A DNA stretch of 64,000 nt from Corynespora cassiicola (lineage: Eukaryota; Ascomycota; Dothideomycetes; Pleosporales; Corynesporascaceae), in the NCBI GenBank assembly GCA_022059125.1, contig JAEUWY010000023.1, forward strand, positions 682,001-746,000. Reading direction: 5' to 3'. This document shows positions 28,318 to 40,400 of the stretch, one piece after another. Below the pieces are notes generated by a model. That model ran no database searches, was not told where the DNA came from, and was given only the letters and a program-made list of their open reading frames with translations. How positions within the stretch are numbered: the stretch's first letter is position 1; every line of letters starts with the position of its first letter. A program made the translations under genes and the position numbers.

Positions 28318-29768
28318 TTAGGAATGCCCCTGCACGCGTTGAGGTCTATACGGTTCCTCTAAGTACCTCTCCTCAATGTCGCTCAAGACCTTATTGCGTG
28401 CACCTAACGCCTCGTCCATGCGCGCTGCGCTCGACAAGCCTATAACAGGAGCAGTGACTCGTTTATTAAGCCAAGCTAGGGCGACATGGCTAATGGGCCA
28501 GCCGTGCGTGTCCGCTACATGTTGTGTGCGTCTTATAATCTCCCGATTTTCCACCTCATTATCGCTTTCATACACTGGGCCTTGCGCTGAGCGGGTTGTT
28601 GTAGCTGCGTTTGCACCGTTAAAAGGCCGTGCGAGTCTCCCAGACGCCAGCGGGCTCCACTATATACTCATAACGAACGTCAGCTTCGGCTAATTTCTCT
28701 TACGATTAAAGTCGTATGGTGTACATAGGCATATACGGGGAGCCAAGGGTTCATGACTTACCGGAATGAGCCCCACCCCTGTCATACGGCAGTATTTGAT
28801 CATCTCGCGCTCCTCTTCCCTGTAGAGCAAATTGTAGTGGTTTTGCATGGAGATGAACTTCGTCCAACCATTTCGCTCGGCTGTATGTTGAAGAATGGCC
28901 AGCTCGTGCGCCCACATGGATGAAGCGCCAATGTACCGCACCTTGTTGGCCTGAATTAGGTCGTGCAGTGCCTTCATTGTCTCCTCTGGAGGAACACTGT
29001 GGTCGAAACGGTGAATCTGTAACACGTCGATGTACTCCGTATCTAACCGTTTTAACGAATCTTCGACTTGCTTAAAGATAGCTGTCCGAGAGAGACCTTT
29101 AAAAATAGCTGTTAGAGACCTAAGATTATTGGCAAAGACGTTGGTACTCACCGCACTGATTCACATAATCTTTGCTGGTTTGCGCTTCTGTGCCAAACAT
29201 GGCCATAATACTTCCAGGATTCGGATCAACCTCCGGGTCCGTCACGGGTCGAAAGCATTTTGTCATAATGACAACCTTGTGTCTGGGAATACTATGGATC
29301 TTCAGAGCTTTTCTAATTATGGACTCTGAATGTCCGTTAGAGTAAACGTTTGCAGTGTCCCACTATCTTGCATATTAGCCAAACTTGTGGGATTTCTGCA
29401 TATGCGGAGTAGAGACTCACGGTGTTAATCCCCCGATCGTATGCCTCCTTCAGGACAGCGATGGATTCTGTCTCGTCCAATACCCAGTCAAACCATTTTG
29501 AGCTGCCGAAGTGCATGCATCCAAGAATTGGATTGGAAATGCGCAAACCGCTATTCCCCAGTTTTCTGTATTCAACCTTCGTTGCATTAATGGATTGGTG
29601 AAGGGATCGCGGCATCTCACGCAGCGTCTGCGAATTTAGCTTGGGAGCTGGCTGTAATGGCATCTCAACGCGGTGTCTGGCGCGCGTATTAAGACCAGGC
29701 GATCTTATACTGCGCAGCATGGTCTTTTCTTCGGCAGAGGAGGTATCTTGGGGTATTACTGAGAACAT
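28318..29768 (-). CDS. Aldo/keto reductase, candidate tailoring enzyme of the NRPS cluster
   Basis: Exons 29768-29421, 29362-29152, 29096-28762 and 28659-28318 join in frame to 411 residues. The AKR tetrad is present: Asp and Tyr in [10 protein letters not shown] at the start of exon 2, Lys in VIMTKCF, His in LQIHRFD. Further marks are [25 protein letters not shown] and, across the third splice, [13 protein letters not shown]. This is the aryl-alcohol-dehydrogenase/versiconal-acetate-reductase branch, larger than the AKR at 23.8 kb. About 55 residues precede the barrel and could hide a later true start. It is the nearest gene to the NRPS, divergent from it with 1.4 kb between. It could reduce a keto acid to a hydroxy acid or modify the product; this is inference. 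Confidence 0.88.
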
Positions 29769-30540
29769 ATGCGCCCCAGAAACCTACGGTCCTAAGTAAT
29801 TGGTGAGAATTGCAGTAACAAATATGTAGAATTTTCGTTCTGGCTCGATAGTATAGAAAGTAGAGTTTTGTTGACGCGAGCCAACAGCAATAGCGTTTCC
29901 AAAGGACCTTATTATACTAGCACATTAACGACGCCAATTCTCCAATCACCTTTTTTAAGATGATTCTAATGCTCTCTGTATTTAATGCTTTAATTAATAT
30001 ATATTTAAAAAGCTTGAATTAAAAGCTGCCAAGGGTTTGTTTAGCAGCTCTAGATTGCAGCTTTAAGTCTAAACTAATCTAAAGAATATCGAAGTAGACC
30101 GGGCCGAATTAATATTAACTTTCCTGTCAGTCTGTGTTAGTGCTGAACCTAGTCTGTAAATGCAGGGCTGAATCCGACATCAATAGTTTCAACTTAAGGC
30201 CGATGTGGCACCGAAGCACAGATTATTCCAACGCACCTACTAGTACAACAGGCACACCTTGTAGGACGCATAGTGCTATGAGCTGATTCTCAGATTACTG
30301 TTGTTATAAGCCTCAGTTTACATATTTATGTCGCCGCTATCTGCCGATTGGCTGTTAATGCTGCTACTCTCGCTGAAATTCAAGTGTTAAGTAATCAGAA
30401 AAAAGCAGAAACCAGTGACAGCTACCCTCCAGTGGGGCAAAACTCACCCCTGCAGGAGGATAGCAGGAGGAAAGAGAGCTGCCATAATAAATGAGGTTTA
30501 GGATATTTAGCCTCTTAAAGATGTCGTAGGTAGAGGAAGG
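29769..30540. other. AT-rich upstream region of the divergent AKR/NRPS pair
   Basis: No gene. AT-rich with short runs of TTAATATA type around 29,990-30,010. It continues into the tandem repeat. Confidence 0.5.
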
Positions 30541-30927
30541 TACAGCCCAGGTTATGCGGTAATATGTTCGGACTATTGCTGCTTCAACTACCGTTCTCGC
30601 TCTAAAAGAAAGAACGGTAGGTTTTAAGTATCATGACTTGGCTTGGACCCTGAATCAGAGGTTACGGGGTACAACCCAGGTTATGCGGTAATATGCTCGG
30701 ACTATCACTGCTTCAAGTAATGTTTACACCCTGAAAAAGGGAACGGTAGGTTTTCAGTGGTATAACTTGGCTTAGACCCTGAATCAGAGGTTACGGGGTA
30801 CAACCCAGGTTATACGGTGATATGCTCGGACTATCACTGCTTCAACTCATGTTTGCACCCTAAAAGGGAGGATGGTAGAGTTTCAGTAGTATGACTTGGC
30901 TTGGACCCTGGATTAGAGTTCACGGAG
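30541..30927. repeat. Three tandem copies of a 129-bp repeat
   Basis: Copies begin at 30541, 30670 and 30799 (TACAxCCCAGGTTATxCGG) and each is exactly 129 bp, with the last ending just before the TATA box. Differences are largely C/T and G/A transitions. Copy 1 also has perfect 8-bp inverted arms, ACCGTTCT at 30590-30597 and AGAACGGT at 30611-30618; in copies 2 and 3 the left arm has diverged. Confidence 0.93.
30557..30829 (+). promoter_or_regulatory. CGG-N9-CGG element repeated in each 129-bp unit
   Basis: At 30557-30571, 30686-30700 and 30815-30829 each repeat holds CGGTxATATGxTCGG, i.e. two directly repeated CGG triplets with nine bases between. Directly repeated or inverted CGG triplets are the sites of Zn2Cys6 regulators. 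The triplets stay intact in all copies although bases around them vary. Binding is inferred. Confidence 0.5.
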
Positions 30928-30932
30928 ACGCT

Positions 30933-30938
30933 TATAAA
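30933..30938 (+). promoter_or_regulatory. TATA box of the NRPS gene
   Basis: TATAAA lies 5 bp beyond the third repeat and about 230 bp upstream of the proposed ATG, which allows a normal 5' leader. Confidence 0.55.
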
Positions 30939-31169
30939 CAAGGACCAGGAATAGAATAAGATACTCGGAAAAGCTGCAATCATTCAAGTTTCTGTTCTCT
31001 TCCTAACGCAGCATAGATTTGAGAGAGAATAGTAGATTTCCCTTCGGCTTCCAATTATATCTATATTCCAGCGACTAAGATTAAAATAATACCGTTAAGT
31101 CTGTTGTTGCCATTCGGAAATCCCACACTCATTATCAAAGAATCTTGTACCCTAACGTTCTATCTCAGA

Positions 31170-34100
31170 ATGTCTGTTCTCGACAATTGTTTCATCGAGA
31201 CTTGTGTCCATCACCTAATTACTCGTCATGCTCGAGAAGATCCGAACAAGGAGTCAGTGGCATGCTCAAACGGAAAGTCGCTGTCATATTCTGAGCTTGA
31301 TGACGCCGCCAACCGGGTCGCCGCCCAGCTTCGGGCTCTTGGGGCTGGGCCAGATGGCCTAGTTCCTGTTTGCTTCGAAAAGTCAGTCTGGACTGGTGAG
31401 TAAATGCCGCTTGGTTTATGTGATTATTGATCTAGAAATCATGCTAACAGGAGGGATCGGTAGTCGTTGCAATCTTCGCCGTTTTGAAGGCTGGCGCTGC
31501 TTTTGTTCTGTTGGACCCATCGTACCCAGACGATAGGATCCGTACCATCATCCAAAAATCGAAGGCAGATATCGCCATCACCTCACCAAGTCACTACTCG
31601 AAGCTCTCTCCGTTTGTGAGGTCTACCATCACCTTGGATGAGGAATCTCTGGCAGCGTTTCCGCTCCCCTCTGTGTATTCTACGTCTCCCGAAAATGAAA
31701 TGGTCCAACCGTCCAATCTCGCCTACGCTGTGTTTACCTCGGGCAGCACGGGGCAACCGAAGGGTGTGTTGATCGAGCACCGCTCCTTCCACCATTGCTT
31801 CAGCGGATGGGCGGGCCCCGCTCGCTTCAGCAGGGAGATGAGGTGCTTACAGTTTGCATCTTACAGTTTTGATGCCTCGATCTTGGAGATATTGGGGACG
31901 CTAGTAGCTGGAGGAACAGTCTGCGTGGTATCTGACTCGGAGCGCCTCGACAGCTCTGCGCTGGTCCGGGCTGCCAGTCAGCTTCGCGTCAACTGGACCA
32001 TTCTGACACCCTCTTTTATGAAGCTGCTCCCCGTCAACGGCATTCCCACGCTAAAAACACTAGTTAGTGGTGGCGAGGCGATGCAGCAGATCCTTTTGGA
32101 GCGTTGGGCAGACAAAGTTGAGCTAATTGCCATGTATGGCCCATCGGAAGCGACGATTGCGTGCACCTGCACGGAACCAATGACCGTCTCAAGCGATTAT
32201 AGAAGCATCGGGAAGCCGTTTTTGGGCCGGTGCTGGGTGGTTAACCCAGATGATGACCAGCAATTAATGACGGATGGCGAAGTTGGCGAGCTGATTATTG
32301 AGGGGCCACACGTTGGGCGAGGTTATCTTGACGAAGCACAAAAAACTGCTGCAGCTTTCATTAGCAGACCTACCTGGCACCAGACTTTGTTCCCACAGGA
32401 GCAAGGACCTCACGCTTTCTACAAAACCGGCGATCTCTGCCACCGCGACCAGGAGGGATCCCTAATCTTCATGGGACGTAAAGATTTCCAAGTTAAAGTA
32501 AACGGCCAACGGACAGAGCTTTGTGAGATTGAACACAAATTCCAACAATACCTAGACCCCGAGGAGTATATCGTAGTGGAATTGGTAAAATCTACGGCTG
32601 ACAAGTCTGTCCTTGTAGCATTTGTCGCATCCGATGATAACGGCACCGACGATTCGGAATTCCAACAACGTATTGAAGCCAGAATGTCAGAAGTGGAAAA
32701 GAGGGCTAGGAAAGATCTGCCAGATTTTATGATACCAACCCTGTATTTTGCTATTCGCAGGATGCCCGTCACACTCAACGGTAAGATTGACCGGAAGAGT
32801 CTCCAGTCTCTGGGGGCAGAAAGGCTTGCGGACACTCAACCCACGGCAACCGAACGTGGAGCAAGCACAACAGAAGCAGCACTCCGCACCGTGTGGAGCA
32901 ATGTGCTGAACGTCCCAGAGGATTCGATAGGACTGGAGAAGACGTTCCAGAGCCTTGGCGGCGACTCAATCTCTGCAATGCAAATCGTTTCTCAGGCGAG
33001 GAGTGTTGGCTTCAGGCTCACTGTACAGCGCATTCTTCGAGATAGGACTATCAAGAAAATGGCAGCTAGCCTGGAACAGAGTGTCTTGCCGCAGGCTCAG
33101 AGCCCAGAGGCTACTGGCGAAGAATATGAAGAAGAACTGGACACTCCCTTCAAGCTATCACCCATCCAGCAGCTCTTCTTTGACATCTCTCCAAAGGGCG
33201 AGAGCCACTACAACATCAGTTATTTGCTGAGAATAGCTGAAAAGGTGAAGGTAGAAACGCTCATGGCGGCCTTTGAAGCTGTAGTGGCTCGACACGGAAT
33301 GTTACGGGCGCGGTTTGGCAAAGTTGGGAAGGGCCGTTGGTTCCAAAGCATTACCGACGACGTCAAAAATTCCTTCGGCATGGGGGTTCACAACATCGCC
33401 AGTCTGACGGAATTGATGCCGATAATCTCAACAAGCCAAAGGAGTCTCGATATTGAGGAGGGGCCCCTGGTTCGTGCCGAATTCATTAAGATGGGCGGCG
33501 AGGAATTGTTGTTCGTGTGCGGCCATCATCTGGTAACGGACTTTGTCTCCTTCCGAGTGATGTTGCTACAGACAGAGAAGATGCTTAGGTCTGGGAATAT
33601 GACGCTCCCACCACCGTACTCGTTCCAAAAATGGGTGAAGGAGCAGGAAATGTACGCCAAGCAACTCGACAACAGCAAGACATGCCTGCCCTATGAGCTA
33701 CCGGTTCCCGACCTCGAATTTTGGGGTTTGGATGGAGAAAGCAATGTCTGGGGAGACAGCGTGGTGGAGACTCTTGCTCTCAGCAGGGAGGTTACAGCCT
33801 TGATGATGGGCGGTGCAGGCAACTCGGAGCCTAGGGCGAGTGCTGCGGACATGCTACTTGCTGGTGTGATCCACGGTTTCCGAGAGGCATTCCCGGAGCG
33901 GGAAGTGCCTGCCATTTACGTCGAGGGGCACGGTAGAGAGCCTTGGGAGGGCAACATCGACCTCTCTACGACGGTATCCTGGTTTACCACCATTACGCCT
34001 ATTCTCGTATCTGTGGGGGATCAGCAGGATCCCATGACCACTCTCCTCGACACCCAGGATGCTCGAGAGCGCATCGTCGCCAACGGATTCCCATACTTTT

Positions 34101-34440
34101 CCTCAAAGTTCTTCGGCAGCCGCCAGCAGCAGCCACAGCAGCCACAGCAGCGTAACCATGACATGGAAATCACCTTCAACTACGCGGGCATGTATCAGCA
34201 ATTCGAAGGTGCAGGGGCGTATTTCCAGGAAATGGCCGATTTCAACTTTTTGAATCTTGATGGCATGAGCCCATCGTTACGGCGGTTTGGCGTGGTTGAC
34301 GTCTTTGGTACGGTCCAACACGGCGAAGTGGTGCTGTCCTTTTCGTACAACGGCCGCATGAAACACCAAGAACGTCTGGCCAAGTGGATGCGCGCTTCTG
34401 AGAGAGCCATCACCCGGATAGCGGCACAGTGCTCGGAAGC
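31170..34440 (+). other. NRPS module 1: A1-T1-E
   Basis: Loading module without a C domain. Specificity positions read by eye: D-A-L-L-V-G-M-I-A-K, so an alpha-amino acid, probably hydrophobic. The E domain shows HHLVTDFVSF, EGHGREPW and VSWFTTITPI, the normal epimerase signatures, with Phe for the usual Trp in the first. A D-residue at position 1 is expected. Confidence 0.85.
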
Positions 34441-37400
34441 TGAAACGATGGGTCATGCAAAGCCAGCCAAGAGGTTTAGGTTGCTGAAGGTGCCACCATC
34501 AAGAGCGCAGGATTTTGTCCTATCGGTACTACAAAGAATCGGAGCCGATGACGCCTCCATGGTCGAGGACATTTACCCGTGCACACCGTTGCAACAGGGT
34601 ATCATGCTCAGCAGAATTGGCGGTAGGGGTCTGTACGATTCTCAGTTCGTCTTTGAGGTACAGTCCGAGGACGAGCAAGAGGTCATCGACCTGGGCAAAC
34701 TCGCTGCAGCGTGGCAGGCCGTGGTCGACCGGCACGCAACGCTGCGGACAATCATGGTGGAGAGCAGCCGGAAGGACGGCACATTCGACCAGGTGGTGCT
34801 TTCGGAGGTGCGGGCTGCCATTGAAGTGGCCGATGGCGGCATTGAGCAGGTGGCGGCGGCCAAGTGGACGGCCCGGCGGCCAGAGCATCGGCTGGTGGTG
34901 AGCCAGACATGTCCAACAAGGGCGGTACTTCGACTCGACATCAACCACGTGCTGATCGACGGCGCCTCGTCGGCTCCGCTACTGCGCGACTTGGAGCTTG
35001 CTTACTACGGGCTCTTGGATGGCGCGGTGCGACACCAGTACAGTGACTACGTAGGACATGTCACGGAGCGTGAGCAGGCAGACGTGCTGGACTTTTGGAA
35101 GAGGCGGCTCGCACAGGTGGAGGCGTGCGCACTGCCACTGCTCGCCGACGGATACGCGGGTGCAGACGAGGTGCACTCGGTCGCTGTGCCGGTCGGGACG
35201 ACGGCCAAGGCACTGGGTGCTTTTTGCCGCAAGCAGGGCGTGACCATGGCGGACCTGCTGAAGACGGCGTGGGCCGTGATACTGCGGCGGTATACGGGCA
35301 GCGAACAGCCATGCTTTGGATACCTATGCAGCGGGCGGGATGTCGAGGTGGCGGGCATCGAGGACATGGTGGGCGCCTTGGCCACCGTGGCCGTGTGCGC
35401 GCCGCGTGTGGCTGGCGAGGCCATGGGTACGCAGCTGCTCCAGCAGATACAGGCCGGGGCCTTGGAGGAACTGCCGTACACGACGTGCCCGCTGTCGGAG
35501 CTACAACACGCCCTGGGCGTTGCGGGATCAGACAGCCTGTTCGACACGGTCCTGTCCGTGCAGCGGCGGCAACAACAACAGGGCGGGAGCGGAGGGAGGA
35601 GCGGAGGGAGGAGCGGAGGCCTGGCATTCCGTGAGCTGCACCAGTCCGACTCGGCCGAGTTCTCCATCACCGTCGCCTGCTCCTTCGACGATGCCCACCT
35701 GGACCTCTCACTCGCATGTCGTACCTCACGGGTCGCCCCGCCGTACGCCGCCAATGTTGCCACCACTTTCGCCGCCGTCATTGATGCACTGGTGCAGGCT
35801 CCTCATGCCTCCCTCGCCGGCCACCTGGGGGCGCTCAGCAAAAGAGACGAGGCCGCCATCCGCTCTTGGAACCGTCAGTCCAGCGCGCCCTGGGATGCCT
35901 GTATCCATTCTGTCATCAATGACAACGCCAGCCAGCATCCCGACCGCATAGCAATCGATGCTTGGGATGGTCGCCTCACCTACGCCCAACTGCAGCGGGT
36001 CGCCTTGCAGCTGGCCGCCCATCTGAGGACCCGCTTTGGCGTCGGTCCAGAGGTCATGGTGCCCGTCATCATGGAAAAGTCCCTGTGGACCATTGTTGCC
36101 ATGTTGGCCGTTCTGAATGCAGGCGGCGCCTTTATTCCGCTCTCCCCCCAAGCCCCCATTGCCCGTTTGCAATATCAACTCGCCGACGCCGACGCCAACC
36201 TCGTTCTCACCTCTCCACAGCACAAGCACCTTCTCCATGGCAAGGTTCCCCAGCTTCTCGTGTCCCCTTCACTCTTTGAATCGCTGCCTGTCCCCGCGCA
36301 GCCACTTGACTCGGGCGTACTCTCCACCAATGTTGCCTATGTGCTCTACACTTCGGGATCTACTGGGAACCCAAAGGGCATTGTCATGGAACACGGCCAT
36401 GCCCTCTCCAGCTCAGCCGGTTACACAGCCGCAACCGCCATGGACCGCCACTCACGTACGCTTCAATTCGCTTCATACACCTTTGATGCAAGCATCATGG
36501 AAATTTGGGGCACTCTGACGGTCGGTGGCTGCGTGTGCCAGATTTCAGAAGAGCAGCGCATGGACGATGTGGCTGCAGCCATCAACCACTTCCAGGCCAA
36601 TGTCATGTTCATGACTCCCACTGCCATTGCCCTCGTCCAGCCTTCGGATATTCCTTGCATGAAACATGTCATCCTGGGTGGAGAGCCTCTTCGTCGTGAG
36701 AACTTGCTGACTTGGGCTCCGGCAACCCGCCTCACCAACGGATATGGGCCTACCGAGACTTCAGTCTTTGCTGTCATGAACCCGGCCATGACACCCTCCA
36801 CCGAACCCTCAAGCACCGGCCGTACCATTTGCTGTAAAACTTGGATTGTCGACAACACCGACCCAGACCATCTCGCTCCTATTGGCGCTGTGGGGGAACT
36901 GTGGCTTGAGGGTCCCAGTGTCGCTCGAGAGTACCTTGGCTTGGCAGATAAGACTGCCGAAGTCTTTGTCACCCGACCATCCTTTCTTCCAGGACACGAC
37001 CAAAAGCCGGCCTTGACCCGCTTCTATCGCACTGGAGACCTCGCTCGCTATGAAGCTGACGGCGGAATCAGGATTCTTGGTCGTATCGACACTCAAGCAA
37101 AGATCCGAGGCCAACGTCTGGAGCTATCCGAGGTCGAGTACCATGCCTCCGACATTCTGGGCCAAACCGTCCCTGTGGCAGCCGAGATCATCACTCCCAG
37201 CGGAGGGGAGCATCAGCCGTTACTTGCCCTCTTTATCGAATGCGCTGCCGACTCTGGCTCCTCAACCAACCATCACCTTGAGTCTCAGCTGCCAACCAGA
37301 CTCCCAGGCTACATGGTACCATCTGCCATTTTTTCCCTGCAAGAGCTGCCCCGAATGGCAGCTTCTGGAAAGCTTGATCGGAAACAACTACGGGCCATCG

Positions 37401-40400
37401 GCGCCTGCATGGCACTCGAAAGACTTGAGAGTGCGAACGCTTCCATGCAAGCGAAGCAGCAGCCGCAGGGCCACATGGAGATTGTGCTACAGCAGCTTTG
37501 GAGTCAAGTCTTGAACATACCACTCTCCCGCATTGGCGCCAATGACAATTTCTACAGCCTAGGTGGAGACTCAATCAATGCCATGAGACTGGTCTCTGCC
37601 GCACGGAAGAAAAAACTGTCCTTGACGGTGGCTTCAGTGCTACGTAACCCTGAACTCAGCAAGATGGCACTTTGCATCAAGGCTCAGGCTGACGATCCAT
37701 CTCAAGTTGCAGAGCCATTTGAACTTCTGGACAACCACGCCAACGACGTCATTACTGAAGTAGCAGAAACGTGCGGCGTGTCCCGAGATCTCGTCGAAGA
37801 CATTTACCCCACTACTCCGCTCCAAGATGGTTTCTTGATCCAGTCGTCCCAGCATCCACAAGCCTATGTGGTTGCACACGTTCTTACGCTTCCTGCCAAT
37901 ATTGATCTACAACGACTCCGGGTGGCATGGGAAAAGACCGCTACGCAAACACCAGTCATCCGCACAAGGATGGTACAAGTTGTGCGTAATCAGCCCTCAC
38001 GAACAATGCAAGTAGTCCTCCGCGAGCCTTTAGTCTGGGGATATTCGTCAAGCCTCGAGACCTATTTGGAAGAGAACAACAAAATGGCTGTAGGGGATGC
38101 CACTCCGCTGACAAGAGTAGCCATTGTTGAGGACGTGGCGTCAAAGATGGAATACTTGGTCTGGCACGCTCACCATTCCGTGTACGACGGCTGGTCACTG
38201 CCGCTCATCTTCAGACAACTGCATTCGAATTATGAGGGGCTCGCTAATACCTCTGCCCCGTGCAAATTCTCTCACTTTATCAAACATCAGCAGAAAATCA
38301 TCAATGGAGAGGCAGCTGCCGAGTACTGGAGGACGTACTTGGACAAGGCACCCGAACCTGCCTTCCCCGTGGAGCGCAAACCAACAGGAACCGATCAAAC
38401 ACTCTCTTACCAGATCCACGTGGAGAAATACCCCAGCGGAGGTATTCCCTTCGCCGCTGTCCTGCGCGCTGCCTGGGCTCTCGTTGTTTCGGCGCAATCC
38501 GACAGTTCAGACGTTATTTTCGGTGGAATCGTGGCTGGACGGAATGAACCACTTCCTGGGATTGAGTCCATGGTTGCGCCCACCATTACATCAGTTCCAG
38601 TCCGAGTGACCGTTGACAAGAACCAAAAGGTGCTTCATTTCCTGCAGCAGGTACAAGAAGACTACACCACAATGCTGCCGCATGAATCCTTTGGATTGCA
38701 AAATATACAAGCATTAGGGGAGGATACCCGGCGTGCCTGCGCCTTCCGCAACATCTTCCTCATTCAACCGTCTGCAGATAAGGCATCAACGGATATGCCA
38801 TATGAACACAAAATGGTCGTTTTGGACCTTGGTAACTCGCACACCTATCCGCTTGTTGTAGGCTGCAGTCTAGCAAGCTCTGGACCTGTTGAAGCTTCTA
38901 TGACGTATGACCCTGCCGTGCTGAACTCACACGAGGTATCGTGGTTGATGACGCAATTTGCTCATCTAGTCAAACAGTTATGCCGCGATGAATGCCAGGG
39001 AGTACCCATCTCAGACCTCAGTTTCCTGAGCCAGGACAATACAGCCCAAATCTCGGCCTGGAATGCGCCGCTCGATATCGACAGACACGTAAACTGTACC
39101 ATTCATCAACTAGTATATGAGACTTGCCAGCGACAACCTGAAGCTCCCGCCATCTGTGCATGGGATGGCGAAATGACATACCGCGAATTGGATGACTGGT
39201 CAGACACCATGGCTTCATTCCTGGTCGACCAGGGTCTGCAAGTAGAAGACAATGTCGCGTTATGTTTCGAAAAATCGAAGTGGTATCCCGTATGCCTTCT
39301 TGGTGTTCTTAAGGCAGGGGGAACATTTGTTCCCCTAGATATAAAGCAACCACGTACCCGCCTTGAGGCCATCGTGGAAGAAGTGAGACCGAAGCTCCTA
39401 CTTGCCTCGCCAATTCAAGCGGCTCGCCTTCAAGGCCTTGTCAGCGCCACTACCACTGTCACTTCGTCTTCCATGCAGGATCTCCGCGCTCTCGTGGACG
39501 ACAAACATCGGAAACGACTCTCTGGAATCAAAGTGCAACCACACAACCTTTCCTTCATATTTTTCACATCCGGAAGCACTGGTAAACCCAAAGGAATTCT
39601 ACTAGAGCACGGTCCATTCTGTTACAGTTCTCAACAATTTGCCAAGTGGGTGCGCATGGACAAGACCGATCGTGTGTTGCAGTTTTCGAACCACATTTTC
39701 GACATCTCTCTGACGGAAATCCTCTCAACACTCCTTGTTGGCGGCTGCATTTGTATTCCTTCTGAAGAAGACCGTGTAGACAACCTAGCCGGCTTTATCC
39801 GTTCTGTCAGAGCCAGCGCCCTCTATCTTACCCCATCAGTGGCTTCAACGCTTGATCCTTGTAGCTTACCCTCCGTCGAAAAACTTGCCCTTGGAGGAGA
39901 ACACGCAACAAGAAAGTTGGTAGAAGAATGGGCACCACGCGTACAATTGACAGTTGGCTACGGTCCAGCAGAGTGCTCAGTCTGGATGGCTGGCAATGTG
40001 GGGGTCTCTACAGAGGCTAGCCCATCCAACATTGGCCGCAGCAATTCATCTCTGGTCTGGATTGTGGATGTCTCTGACTATAACCGCCTTGCCCCTCTTG
40101 GAGTGGTAGGCGAGATGTTAATTGAAGGACCTATTCTGGCACGTGGGTACACGACGAAAGCTCTGACACAGAATTCCTTCGTCTTTCCTGCATTCGCCAA
40201 TCGCGAGAACTCTGCTCTCAGACGTATGTACAAGACAGGCGATCTTGCAAAGTACAACTCGGATGGAACTATCCACATTGTTGGACGCAAAGATGCACAG
40301 GTCAAGATTCGCGGTCAAAGGGTCGAACTCGAAGATGTTGAGCACCACATGCGACAAATAGTTTCATCCAAGGACCTTTCGGTTGCCGCTGAGGTCATCC

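Noticed and set aside
30541..30927. Possible CRISPR-like array because of three regularly spaced repeats
   Set aside because: The genome is eukaryotic, and the 129-bp units are contiguous tandem repeats without repeat/spacer structure.
31104..31169. Alternative NRPS start 22 codons upstream
   Set aside because: Conserved adenylation-domain sequence starts shortly after the second ATG at 31170; the extra stretch has no recognisable role. It cannot be excluded without transcript data.
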